Assembly (NCBI GenBank): GCA_910587035.1
Contig: CAJUMQ010000001.1
Span: 60,097-106,012 of the forward strand
Length of the DNA stretch: 45,916 nt
Direction of reading: 5' to 3'
DNA from: an uncultured Desulfovibrio sp.
Lineage (GTDB): Bacteria > Desulfobacterota > Desulfovibrionia > Desulfovibrionales > Desulfovibrionaceae
In this document: positions 25,646 to 34,364 of the stretch, in pieces
Layout: each line of letters starts with the position of its first letter
Numbering within the stretch: the first letter of the stretch is position 1
Notes under the pieces: model-generated
The model's input: only the letters and a program-made list of their open reading frames with translations
Told to the model about the DNA's origin: nothing
The model's database searches: none
Position numbers and translations under genes: made by a program

Positions 25646-27418
25646 ATGCTAGACCCCAAAAACAATCCGGACTGGAAAATTGCCCGCGAAGCGGAAAAAC
25701 ATATGAAAACCGTAACAGAACTTGCCGCCGGGCTTGGGCTGGCGCCAGACGAACTGGAGCCCTATGGCCACTTCATGGGCAAGATTGACCAGGCCAGGGT
25801 GCTCAGGCGCCTTGCCAATGCGCCCAATGGCAAATATGTTGACATAACCGCCATAACCCCCACCCCATTGGGGGAGGGCAAGTCCACCACCACCATTGGT
25901 CTGCTGGAGGGGCTTGGCAAGCGTGGCGTGCGGGCCACTGCGGCCATCCGGCAGCCATCGGCCGGCCCCACCATGGGCATGAAAGGCTCCGCGGCCGGTG
26001 GCGGTCTGGCCCAGTGCATTCCCCTTGTGCCCTATTCCCTCAACTTCACCGGCGATATCCATGCCATTGGCTCGGCGCACAACCTCGCCATGACAGCCCT
26101 GACCGCACGCATGCAGCATGAGCGCAACTATGACGATGAAAAACTGCTGCGCCTTTCTGGCATGAAACGCCTGAACATCGACCCCACGGCAGTGAGCATG
26201 GGCTGGGTTCTGGATTTTTGCGCCCAGGCGCTCCGGCACATCATCATTGGCATCGAGACCGATGGCAGGCGCAATGACGGTTTTATGATGCGCTCTCATG
26301 TGGACATCACTGTGGCCAGCGAAGTCATGTCCATCCTCTCCCTGTGCAGGGATCTGGCGGATCTGCGCCAGAGAATGGGCCGGATCGTGCTTGCCCTGGA
26401 CAAGTCAGGCAAACCTGTCACAACCGAAGATCTGGAAGTGGCCGGCGCCATGACGGCATGGCTCACAGAGGCCATAAAGCCCAACCTCATTCAGACCATA
26501 GAGGGGCAGCCGGTGTTTGCGCACACAGGACCATTTGGCAACATAGCCCTGGGGCAAAGCTCCGTCATTGCGGATCTTGTTGGCCTTAAGCTGTCCGACA
26601 TGCACATCACTGAGTCCGGCTTTGCGGCCGACATGGGGTTTGAAAAATTCTGGAATCTCAAATGCCGCTACAGTGGCCTGGCTCCGGACGCAGCCGTGGT
26701 GGTGGCTACAGTGCGCGCCCTTAAAAATCACGGTGGCGCTCCGGCCCCGGCACCGGGCCGCCCACTGCCGGAGGAATATACCCGCAGCGATGTTGGCCTT
26801 GTGGAGGCCGGCCTGCCCAATCTGCTGCACCATATGGGGCTGATCAAAAAGGCCGGCATTCCCTGTGTGGTCTGTATCAACAAATTTTATACGGATGCCA
26901 AAGAGGAAATTGACGCCATAAAAAAAGCCTGCGAGCAGGCCGGCGCCGTGGCTGCGGTGAGCGAACATTGGGAAAAGGGCGGCGAAGGCGCTCTGGAACT
27001 GGCGGACGCGGTGCAGGACGCATGCCGCACTCCATCGGTTTTCAAACCGCTCTATGCCTGGGATCTATCCCTCAGGGAGCGCATTGATACTGTGGCCAAA
27101 GAGGTCTATGGGGCGGATGGTGTGGATTTCTCGCCTCTGGCCCTGGAAAAACTGGCGGCCTTTCAGAAGCGGGAGGATGCCGACAGACTGGGAATCTGCA
27201 TGGTCAAAACCCAGTATTCCCTGTCCGATGATCCCACGGCCAAGGGGGCGCCCAAAGGCTGGCGGCTGCGGGTGCGGGACGCGCTGCTCTTTGCCGGCTC
27301 CGGCCTTGTCTGCCCCGTGGCTGGCGACATCAGCCTTATGCCCGGCACAGGGTCAAAGCCAGCTTTCCGCAATATAGATGTAAATACCGAAACCGGCGAA
27401 GTCACAGGGCTTTTCTGA
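25646..27418 (+). CDS. fhs: Formate-tetrahydrofolate ligase
   Basis: 590 aa from ATG 25646, preceded by AAGGAGG. It activates formate with ATP onto tetrahydrofolate, feeding one-carbon and purine synthesis; in anaerobes it can serve the folate branch of carbon fixation. Visible blocks are TPTPLGEGKSTTTIGLLEG (nucleotide loop), RQPSAGPTMGMKGSAAGGG, FTGDIHAIGSAHNL, QPVFAHTGPFGNIALGQSS and EGALELADAV. It lies divergent from the pgi operon across a 151-bp spacer and is followed 15 bp later by a PilZ gene. Confidence 0.97.
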   Translation: MLDPKNNPDWKIAREAEKHMKTVTELAAGLGLAPDELEPYGHFMGKIDQARVLRRLANAPNGKYVDITAITPTPLGEGKSTTTIGLLEGLGKRGVRATAAIRQPSAGPTMGMKGSAAGGGLAQCIPLVPYSLNFTGDIHAIGSAHNLAMTALTARMQHERNYDDEKLLRLSGMKRLNIDPTAVSMGWVLDFCAQALRHIIIGIETDGRRNDGFMMRSHVDITVASEVMSILSLCRDLADLRQRMGRIVLALDKSGKPVTTEDLEVAGAMTAWLTEAIKPNLIQTIEGQPVFAHTGPFGNIALGQSSVIADLVGLKLSDMHITESGFAADMGFEKFWNLKCRYSGLAPDAAVVVATVRALKNHGGAPAPAPGRPLPEEYTRSDVGLVEAGLPNLLHHMGLIKKAGIPCVVCINKFYTDAKEEIDAIKKACEQAGAVAAVSEHWEKGGEGALELADAVQDACRTPSVFKPLYAWDLSLRERIDTVAKEVYGADGVDFSPLALEKLAAFQKREDADRLGICMVKTQYSLSDDPTAKGAPKGWRLRVRDALLFAGSGLVCPVAGDISLMPGTGSKPAFRNIDVNTETGEVTGLF

Positions 27419-27433
27419 ATCACGGAGATTATA

Positions 27434-28249
27434 ATGGCCAGTGCGCCCGAAGACACCAATGACGTCAGCTATTATTTCAGGCTGGCCACTGAGCAATATG
27501 CGGACATAAGCCTGCTTTTTTATCTCGATCGCTGCCCCTATTCCCGTATCACGGCGCGTTGCGCCGGCGTAAAAAACGGACATTTTGTCCTGCGCGCGCC
27601 TCTTGAGGAGGTGGAGAATACGCAGATTGTCTGGGGCTCTGCAGTCAAGGGCTATTTCAGCGTGCGCGATGAGCGCATGACGCCATGCAGTTTCAAGAGC
27701 AGACTGGCCCGCATCTACAATGGCACACCCAATGCCATATATATGATTTTGCCGCTGCCGCGCCTGCTTGACCATAACCAGCGCAGATTCAGCAGACGCG
27801 TCACCATGGACCCGGAGATGGCGGAATCCTTCGGTCTCTGGCATGGCATGCTCGAAGGCGGCGATGCCGAAAATCTGCCCCAGTGGCGCTGGCTTGCCCT
27901 GGAAAGCCGTTTCTGCGATTTTGACGAGATCTCCGCCACCGGGCTCAGGCTCGATTTTCCCGAAAAAAGTCCCATTTGCGCCAAAATGGCGGTCAATGAT
28001 CCCATTTTGCTCAAAGGCAACTTCGCAGCCGGGCGCAAGCCAATGCCAATTTTCGTGCTGGGCAAGATTGTGCGGATAATGGAAAGGGAGGAAAACGAGG
28101 TCGGCATCACAAGCGTTGGCTGCAATTTCATCACCTGGCGCAAGGTGGAGGACACTGGCGGCCAGGCCTGGTTTAGGGCCGACCCGCAGGAGGGCATAGG
28201 ACTCATAGCCCAGTGGATCTCCCGTAATTTCAGAAATGTGAATATATAG
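27434..28249 (+). CDS. PilZ-domain c-di-GMP receptor, YcgR-like flagellar brake candidate
   Basis: 271 aa. An N-terminal ~105-residue YcgR-like domain (beta-rich, with ITARCAGVKNGHFVLRAPLE) is followed by a PilZ domain whose first c-di-GMP site is NQRRFSRRV (RxxxR) near residues 115-122. The second site reads DEISATGLRL; the usual (D/N)xSxxG has Glu at the first position with Asp one residue earlier. Proteins of this layout slow the flagellar motor or alter motility on c-di-GMP binding. The flagellar cluster converges on it from the right, consistent with that role, though it is cotranscribed with fhs. The start has GGAG upstream. Confidence 0.82.
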   Translation: MASAPEDTNDVSYYFRLATEQYADISLLFYLDRCPYSRITARCAGVKNGHFVLRAPLEEVENTQIVWGSAVKGYFSVRDERMTPCSFKSRLARIYNGTPNAIYMILPLPRLLDHNQRRFSRRVTMDPEMAESFGLWHGMLEGGDAENLPQWRWLALESRFCDFDEISATGLRLDFPEKSPICAKMAVNDPILLKGNFAAGRKPMPIFVLGKIVRIMEREENEVGITSVGCNFITWRKVEDTGGQAWFRADPQEGIGLIAQWISRNFRNVNI

Positions 28250-28517
28250 TGAAATGTAAAGTTCTTGCTGACGTAAGGACTTGAAGCGAACAGTGCAAAA
28301 AAATATATTTTATGCCCTGCGCACGCCGCCTTTGGCGGCGCGCCACCAATTCTTTTTGGCTTTTGCGATAATTGTAGCCGGCGCGGCACCAGAAGCAATA
28401 GGCGGAGGAAATGCTGCGCGTTTCGTGAAAAAACTAAATCTTTCCGCTTTGCGCGGGCGCTTCAGAAGAAACGCCTCGTATTTGCCTATTTTCAATCGGC
28501 GAATGCTCCAGGCTGCA
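28250..28517. other. Spacer with GC hairpin related to the 95-bp element
   Basis: No gene seen between the convergent PilZ and fliI genes. At 28324-28340 is CGCCGCC-ttt-GGCGGCG. Read on the minus strand, its surroundings (GCGCGCCGCC, 3-base loop, GGCGGCGTG) match the first hairpin of the repeats at 40441 and 41809, but the rest is diverged. Another weak hairpin is at 28259-28283. fliJ would be expected here and is absent. Confidence 0.5.
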
Positions 28518-30002
28518 TCAGCTCACCAGCGGCATGCCTTTTTGCGGCTGGGGCTGCGGCTTGGGGGCGTCACTGCCGGCCAGGGCACGCAGTTGTGACA
28601 TGGATTGCTCCAGGTTTTGGGGGTCGCCCACATCCTGGCAAAGGAAGGCGTTGATGGCAGGCATGGCGGCAATCGCCTCGTCAATCTCGGGATTGCTGCC
28701 TTTGGCATAGGCGCCAATGTTGACCATATCCTCCACGCGCCTGTAGGTACTCATGCGCCGCGTCACCACGCGACCGGCAAGAATATCCTCCCTAGCGCAG
28801 ATATCGGAGCGCAGACGGCTGATGGAGCGTAGCACGTCAATGGCCGGAAAATGCCCCTGATCAGCCAGATCGCGGGTAAGCACAATGTGGCCATCCAGAA
28901 TAGAGCGGACAGAGTCCGCAATGGGCTCATTAAAATCATCTCCGTCCACAAGCACCGTATAGACGCCTGTAATGGCGCCCTTTGCGGATCTGCCCGCTCT
29001 TTCCAGCAGTTTGGGCAGCTGCGCGAAAACTGATGGCGTATAGCCCTTGGTGGTGGGAGGCTCGCCAATGGCCAGGCCAACCTCCCTGGCCGCCATGGCA
29101 AACCTGGTGACGGAATCCATCATCAGGAGCACATCCAGGCCCTTGTCGCGAAAATACTCGGCCACGGTGGTGGCCGCATAGGCTGCGCGCATGCGCACAA
29201 GAGGGGACTGGTCGGATGTGGCAATGACAAGAACGGATCTGGCCATGCCGGATGGCCCCAGATCCCGCTCCATAAACTCCACCACCTCGCGGCCACGCTC
29301 GCCAATGAGGGCGATCACGTTGACATCGGCGCGGGTATAGCGGGCCATCATGCCCATCAAGGTGGATTTGCCGACACCTGAGCCGGCCATGATGCCCACC
29401 CTCTGACCCTTGCCAAGGGTAATGAGACTGTTGATGGAGCGGACGCCGACGTCAAGAATGTCCGTAATTCTGGGGCGCTGCAAAGGGCTGGGAGGATCTG
29501 CGTAAAGGGGCGCCAGCTCCGGCTGCCACAGCTTTTTCGCCTTTGCCGCCCATTCCGGCACATAGGGAGCCTGCAGCTCCATCTGTTTCTCAAAATCCTC
29601 ACGGGCATTTTCTCCGGCAGGCAGCGGGGAGGAGTACAGCTCCGCGCTTACGGCAGGCCCGGCATCCAGGGGGGTGCCAAAGGCGTCAAAGGCGCGTCCG
29701 AGCAGATCTGGCCCCACCGGAAACACCGGGGGGAGACTGGTATTGCGTATAAGGCTGCCTGGCCGGATGCCCCTCATGTCGCCATAGGGCATAAAAAGCA
29801 GACTGTTGTCCCGAAATCCCACCACCTCTGCGGCGATGCCCTCGCTGGCGTCATCGGGCAGCATATGGCACACGGCGCCCAGCGGCGCGCGCAGGCCGCT
29901 GCCCTCGGCCACCAGCCCAACAACCTTGCTGACCTTGCCAAAAAGTTTAACCGGGGAGCTCTGGCGCAAAAGCTGGGTGCAGGATCTGGGATCAAGTTTC
30001 AT
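28518..30002 (-). CDS. fliI: Flagellar export ATPase FliI
   Basis: 494 aa. The hexameric ATPase of the flagellar type III export apparatus. Walker A is AGSGVGKSTLMG near residue 206, with LIGERGREVVEF, the Walker B aspartate in LDVLLMMDSVTRFAMAARE, and GEPPTTKGYTPSVFAQLPKL. The N-terminal barrel domain (1-110) is normal. Between GTPLDAGPAV and PPSPLQRPRI there is an extra segment of ~40 residues (about 122-165, charged, with EDFEKQMELQ and WAAKAKKLWQ) where the two blocks are normally almost adjacent. This explains the length above the usual ~440-460. The start overlaps the fliH stop (TAATG). It is the last gene of the flagellar cluster. Confidence 0.96.
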   Translation of the reverse strand: MKLDPRSCTQLLRQSSPVKLFGKVSKVVGLVAEGSGLRAPLGAVCHMLPDDASEGIAAEVVGFRDNSLLFMPYGDMRGIRPGSLIRNTSLPPVFPVGPDLLGRAFDAFGTPLDAGPAVSAELYSSPLPAGENAREDFEKQMELQAPYVPEWAAKAKKLWQPELAPLYADPPSPLQRPRITDILDVGVRSINSLITLGKGQRVGIMAGSGVGKSTLMGMMARYTRADVNVIALIGERGREVVEFMERDLGPSGMARSVLVIATSDQSPLVRMRAAYAATTVAEYFRDKGLDVLLMMDSVTRFAMAAREVGLAIGEPPTTKGYTPSVFAQLPKLLERAGRSAKGAITGVYTVLVDGDDFNEPIADSVRSILDGHIVLTRDLADQGHFPAIDVLRSISRLRSDICAREDILAGRVVTRRMSTYRRVEDMVNIGAYAKGSNPEIDEAIAAMPAINAFLCQDVGDPQNLEQSMSQLRALAGSDAPKPQPQPQKGMPLVS

Positions 30003-31324
30003 TACAGGAAACCACCTTCAGAAAGGGTGCGCGGGTCGGCGTCCGCCGGAGGGGCGCCAGTTTTTGGCTGCCCGGGATTCTCTTCGTCAAGTGGAAAAAG
30101 CTCTTCCTCCAGCTCCGCAATGCTCGGATTATCGCCAGCCTCCTCTTCAGGCACAGGCAGATTGCCCGTTGGGGCTGTTGCCGGCTCAAAAAGATCTTCT
30201 TCAACATCCGCCTCAGGGGCCATGTCGGCAACCGGCTCCGCAGGTTCTGCGGCGGGCGCTTCCTCCGGCTGTTCCGACTCCTCCGGCTCAGGTTCCGTCC
30301 CGGCCGCCTCCGGCATGGGCGTTTCGGGCACATCGGGGCTGGACTGTGCCTGTTCTGGCGGGGCAGGCTGATCCGGCTCTGGCGTGAGGCTGGCTATGCG
30401 CGCCACTTCCCGTTCCACCAGATCCCGCATTTCGCTGGTGGCGCCAGATTCACTTTCCAGCTCTGGCAATGCCAGATGGGAAAGAATCCCTTCCACCATA
30501 CCCCTAAAATTCTCCCGCTGCAGATCCACCCTGCCGCTGCCGCTCTCGGCAACAAGTCCACCCTTTTCTATGCGCTCATCACCATCGACAATCCATTGCC
30601 GCAATTCGGGAAAACGCTCCCTGGCGGCCTTGAACATGTCATTGACGGTGGCCTCGTCAGCCGGGTTGACGCGCACGGCAACCATGCTGCGCTCCTCCAG
30701 CAAATCCAGGGCCTGAAAAAGCATTGCCCGCAGTATGGCCTGATGCTCCTTTTGCAGCATGAAGCCTGTGGCCGCCTGTGTGGCGGCCTGAACAAGCACC
30801 GCAAGTTCATCCCGCCAGGCCAGAAGAATGGCCTGCCTCTGGCGCTCTATGGCATGAAGCACCCCGGAGACCGACTGGCCAAGCTCGGCGCGAAATTCGT
30901 TCAGCTCTGCTGCCGCCTGCTCCATGCCCGCCTTGAAGCCCTCCTCATGGGCATTGGCGCGGATATTTTCCGCCTCCTTTCTTTCATTGGCGGCATTGTC
31001 CAGCTCGGTCTGGGCCAGTTTGCGAAAAGCCTCGCCTTCCTCCTTGAGTCTGGCGCATTCATTGGTGGCCTGGCGTTTCATCTCCCTGGCTTCGGCCCTG
31101 GTCTCGTCCAGCACCTTCTGCCTTTCGGTATAGGCTGCGCCGAGAATCTCGCGGGCCCGGTCCGCGGCCCTGGCGCGGACGCGCTCCATATAGTCATCGC
31201 CCTGCTCTTTCTGGAGCTTCTCTCGGCGCATGGGCTCCTGCATGGCATTGAGCTGCTCAACACTGGCCTCACGGTCACCCATGAAGATGGTGCCCCATTT
31301 TTTGCGTATATCATCGGATGCCAT
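30002..31324 (-). CDS. fliH: Flagellar export regulator FliH with a long acidic tail
   Basis: 440 aa from ATG 31324, about twice the length of enterobacterial FliH. FliH holds FliI inactive and docks it to the export gate and motor. Residues ~30-150 form a long charged coiled coil (RARAADRAREILGAAYTERQ, ERKEAENIRANAHEEGFKAG). Residues ~150-310 are the globular FliH/YscL-type C-terminal domain (VAVRVNPADE, GGLVAESGSGRVDLQ). Residues ~312-440 are an added disordered-looking tail very rich in Glu, Pro and Ala, ending PADADPRTLSEGGFL. The tail is in the same frame with no break. Downstream fliI overlaps the stop by one base. Confidence 0.9.
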   Translation of the reverse strand: MASDDIRKKWGTIFMGDREASVEQLNAMQEPMRREKLQKEQGDDYMERVRARAADRAREILGAAYTERQKVLDETRAEAREMKRQATNECARLKEEGEAFRKLAQTELDNAANERKEAENIRANAHEEGFKAGMEQAAAELNEFRAELGQSVSGVLHAIERQRQAILLAWRDELAVLVQAATQAATGFMLQKEHQAILRAMLFQALDLLEERSMVAVRVNPADEATVNDMFKAARERFPELRQWIVDGDERIEKGGLVAESGSGRVDLQRENFRGMVEGILSHLALPELESESGATSEMRDLVEREVARIASLTPEPDQPAPPEQAQSSPDVPETPMPEAAGTEPEPEESEQPEEAPAAEPAEPVADMAPEADVEEDLFEPATAPTGNLPVPEEEAGDNPSIAELEEELFPLDEENPGQPKTGAPPADADPRTLSEGGFL

Positions 31325-31386
31325 GCCAGTTACCACCAATTATTAATTTTTAAAGGGAAGAACCGCCTGCCGCCAGGAGCATGATT

Positions 31387-32382
31387 TTACACAAATATGT
31401 CCCCACCGCCACGGCTGACAACGACCTTGTTCTCGGCCTCAAGCCTGCGCACAACCTTGACAATGTTCTGCTGGGCGCCCTCCACATCGGAAATCTTGGT
31501 GGGGCCCATGAACTCAAGCTGCTCGCGGATCATGTTGCCGGCACGCTCGGACATGTTCTTGAAAAACTTTTCCTTGAGATCATCGCTGGCGCCACGCAGA
31601 GCCAGGGTGAGAACATCATTGGATATTTCCTTAAGAAGCTCGCGCACGCCCTTGTCGTCAATATTCCTGCAGTCCTCAAACACAAACATGAGGTTGCGGA
31701 TGTCTTCAGCCATCTGGGCGGATTCCTCTTCAATTTCGGAGAGGACCTCCTCCTCTGTGGCGCGATCCGTGGCATTGAGGATCTCGGCAACGGACTGGAC
31801 GCCGCCAACCTTCTTGCCCTCCTTGCCGCCCATGGCTATGAGCTGGCTGGTGAGCACCTTGTCCACTTCCATCAGCATTTCTTCCGGCACGGATTCCAGC
31901 TTGGCCAGGCGCGTCAAAACTTCGGCGCGCACGCCAGCCGGCAGGCTGGTGAGCAGATTGGCGGCCTGATCTGGATGCAGATGGCCCATGATAAGAGCCA
32001 GGGTCTGGGGGTGCTCATTGCGCAGAATCTGCGAGAGCAAACGCGGGCTGACCTGTTCGAGATCCCTGAATGGCGCAGGCCCTGTATCCAGGCTGAGCGC
32101 GTCCATGACATATTTTGCCGTCTCCGGATCAAGGTTTCTGGCCAGGAGGCGCTTGGCCGTGTCGCTGCCGCCAGAGATCATGTCCACGCCATCCACAAGG
32201 GATTCATGAAATTCGCGCAGGACATCCTCCACAGTTTCCTTGGGTATGGGGCCAAGCTCCACAATGGCCCTGGAAACATCGGCAATTTCCTTGCGCTCCA
32301 TGCGCTTGAACACATCGGCGGTAAATTTGTCGCCCATGGCCAGCAAAAGGACGGCAATGCGCTGTTGGCCTGTCATATCCAT
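31387..32382 (-). CDS. fliG: Flagellar rotor switch protein FliG
   Basis: 331 aa from ATG 32382, with AAGGAG upstream. It forms the cytoplasmic rotor ring between FliF and FliM and gives torque through its C-terminal domain. The N-terminal FliF-binding domain occupies ~1-95, the middle domain has RNEHPQTLALIMGHL, and the C-terminal torque helix is DVLTLALRGASDDLKEKFFK with NMSERA following. Length is standard. It is read after fliF and the 72-aa gene, and is followed by fliH after 62 bp. Confidence 0.97.
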   Translation of the reverse strand: MDMTGQQRIAVLLLAMGDKFTADVFKRMERKEIADVSRAIVELGPIPKETVEDVLREFHESLVDGVDMISGGSDTAKRLLARNLDPETAKYVMDALSLDTGPAPFRDLEQVSPRLLSQILRNEHPQTLALIMGHLHPDQAANLLTSLPAGVRAEVLTRLAKLESVPEEMLMEVDKVLTSQLIAMGGKEGKKVGGVQSVAEILNATDRATEEEVLSEIEEESAQMAEDIRNLMFVFEDCRNIDDKGVRELLKEISNDVLTLALRGASDDLKEKFFKNMSERAGNMIREQLEFMGPTKISDVEGAQQNIVKVVRRLEAENKVVVSRGGGDIFV

Positions 32383-32447
32383 CCACGACTCCTTATATTG
32401 CAACAATGCGGTCCCACCCACCCAAGGGGGATAGGACCGCTGCATAA

Positions 32448-32666
32448 TTACTTTTTCTCGTTATCCATCCAGCGGCGGATCAGGCTGACGGCCTGATCCA
32501 TATGCTGTTCCGTCATTCTGAAAAGGCGCATCTTCAATTCCTCAACCCTCTGGTTGGTTGCCCGCTGCGCCAGGCGAATGGCCCGCAGCTCCGCCAGAGA
32601 TGGCGGTGGCGCGCCACCGGTGCCCAGAGCCATGGGCTCAGGCTTTGACTGCTTTGACTGCTTCAT
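32448..32666 (-). CDS. 72-aa protein with a FliF-tail-like C-terminus (candidate second FliG-binding peptide)
   Basis: This frame starts inside the end of fliF (29-bp overlap) and stops 65 bp before fliG. An internal ATG at 32633 is an alternative start giving 61 aa. After a Pro/Ala-rich start comes a basic helix (LAELRAIRLAQRATNQRVEEL), and residues 41-69 align without gaps to FliF 514-542. Twelve of 29 residues are identical and most others are conservative, for example EQHMDQAVSLIRRWM against DNHMEQVVTLVRGWM. In FliF this C-terminal part binds the N-terminal domain of FliG. I infer a soluble protein that can occupy the same FliG surface. The gene is real by position, coupling and homology to the tail, but I know no named family. 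Confidence 0.75.
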   Translation of the reverse strand: MKQSKQSKPEPMALGTGGAPPPSLAELRAIRLAQRATNQRVEELKMRLFRMTEQHMDQAVSLIRRWMDNEKK

Positions 32667-34293
32667 CCTGCTTCATCCATCCGCGCACCAGGGTCACCAC
32701 CTGCTCCATATGATTGTCGGACAGGGTGAATATGTGCGCCTTAAGGGCTTCTATATCCTTGAATACCAGCTCGTCATCCTCATCGCCGGCCTCAATTTCA
32801 CTGTCATCAGTGCGGGCGGCCTCCTCAAGGGCCTCATAGAGCGCAAGCTGCTCTTCCGCGGATGGCAGACCCTCAAGGCCCTCCACCATCTCGCCAGCCT
32901 CCACCTTCGGCCGGATGAGGGCCAGCACCACAGGCCGGACCACCAGCATCAGGAACAGGAAGGCCAGTAGAGCATTGAGCAGGGGCTTGCCAAGCCTTTC
33001 GGCATAATCGGCCAGCATGTCGCCAAAGTTGGGCTCATGGGGCGGCTCGGAGTCATTGAATGGAGCGGAGCTGACTTCCAGGGAGTCGCCACGGGCCGCA
33101 TTGAGGCCAACGGCATTAGAGACCAGCTGGCGCACGCGCTCAAGCTCTTCGGGCTTGCGGGGCACAAAATTCCATGCGCCCTCTGCTTTTTCATACGACC
33201 CATCTATGATAACCGCAACAGTCAGGCGACGCAAATCACCAACATTGGTTATGATCTGCTCTTCTTCGCGGTTGATTTCATAGTTTGTTGTGCGGGTTTC
33301 GCGGTTTCCATTCTGATGGGAGACGGAACCTGTGATGCCATCGCCGCGGAAATTGGTGTCCGGAGCGCCAGCCTCAAGGTTTGCGCGGCCCTGCTGGGTC
33401 TCCTCACTGCGCTGCTCGCTGCGCACAACGGTCTTTTCCGGATCAAAGGTCTCCCTGCGTATGGTGCGCTGGCTGAAGTCCATGTCCGCATTGACCTTGG
33501 CAATGACGCGGCCAGGGCCAAAAATTGGCTGCAGCATTTCCTCAATGCGGCGCTCAAGGTTGCGCTGCACCTGCTGGCGATGCTCCATCTGGGTGGAGCT
33601 CATGCCGGCCAGGCTGTCTTCCTCCGGCTGATAAAGCACCTTGCCGCCATTATCTGTTATGGAAACATGGGACTTGTCAAGGCCTTCCACAGCCATGACC
33701 ATCATGTTGAGAATGGCGTCAATCTCTTTTTGATCCGGCTTGGCATGGGGGCGGTTGAGCTTGAGCACCACGGACGCGGAGGGGGACTGCCTCTCCTCCA
33801 CAAACAGGCTGCGCTGCGGCATGACCAGATGCACCCTGGCATTCTCGACGCTGGGGAACTCGCTGATTGTGCGCGAAAGCTCGCCCTGAAGGGCGCGTGT
33901 GTAATTGATCTTCTGGACAAAATCGGTCTGCCCGACCTTGACCTTGTCGAAAATTTCAAAGCCAATGCCCTGCCCCACAAGACCGCCTTCGCCGGCAATC
34001 TTGATGCGCTGGTCATAGACAACCTCTTTTGGCACCATGATGGTGGCGCCATTGTCGGCCAGCTGATACTTGACTTTTTCGGACTGCAATTTTTTGACAA
34101 TGGCATTGGCGTCCTCAGGACCAAGATTGGAATAAAGGACGCTGTATTCAGTGCGGCTCAAATAAAGGGAAAGTCCAATGATGGCGGCCATGAGAGCCAC
34201 CGAGCCACCGGCAAGGGCTATCCTCTTGGGCATGCTCAAACCCGCCCAGAAAGCCTTGCTGCTGTTTGCGATATTTAATAAGAAAGCTGGCAT
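32638..34293 (-). CDS. fliF: Flagellar MS-ring protein FliF
   Basis: 551 aa. Inner-membrane ring on which the flagellum is built. Two membrane helices: ~23-46 (KRIALAGGSVALMAAIIGLSL) and ~435-460 (PLLNALLAFLFLMLVVRPVV), with a large periplasmic ring-building region between. Recognisable blocks are YSVLYSNLGPEDANAIVKKL, NYTRALQGELSRTISEFPSV, ENARVHLVMPQRSLF and RTTNYEINREEEQII. The cytoplasmic tail ends with the FliG-binding motif at 514-542. GGAGAGG precedes the start. It is the first gene of the cluster and lies 56 bp downstream of a sigma-54 promoter. Confidence 0.97.
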   Translation of the reverse strand: MPAFLLNIANSSKAFWAGLSMPKRIALAGGSVALMAAIIGLSLYLSRTEYSVLYSNLGPEDANAIVKKLQSEKVKYQLADNGATIMVPKEVVYDQRIKIAGEGGLVGQGIGFEIFDKVKVGQTDFVQKINYTRALQGELSRTISEFPSVENARVHLVMPQRSLFVEERQSPSASVVLKLNRPHAKPDQKEIDAILNMMVMAVEGLDKSHVSITDNGGKVLYQPEEDSLAGMSSTQMEHRQQVQRNLERRIEEMLQPIFGPGRVIAKVNADMDFSQRTIRRETFDPEKTVVRSEQRSEETQQGRANLEAGAPDTNFRGDGITGSVSHQNGNRETRTTNYEINREEEQIITNVGDLRRLTVAVIIDGSYEKAEGAWNFVPRKPEELERVRQLVSNAVGLNAARGDSLEVSSAPFNDSEPPHEPNFGDMLADYAERLGKPLLNALLAFLFLMLVVRPVVLALIRPKVEAGEMVEGLEGLPSAEEQLALYEALEEAARTDDSEIEAGDEDDELVFKDIEALKAHIFTLSDNHMEQVVTLVRGWMKQDEAVKAVKA

Positions 34294-34349
34294 ATTCCCG
34301 ACCTCTCCAATTTTGACCTATTGGCCATGTTTTGCTTGCCAGCAGTAAA

Positions 34350-34364
34350 GCAAGACTCGTGCCA
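34350..34364 (-). promoter_or_regulatory. Sigma-54 promoter of the fliF cluster
   Basis: On the minus strand TGGCACGAGTCTTGC fits the -24/-12 consensus TGGCACG-N4-TTGC exactly, with the GG and GC pairs ten bases apart. Transcription would start near 34338, about 45 bases before the fliF ATG. Sigma-54 control of basal-body genes is usual in many polar flagellates. Confidence 0.88.
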
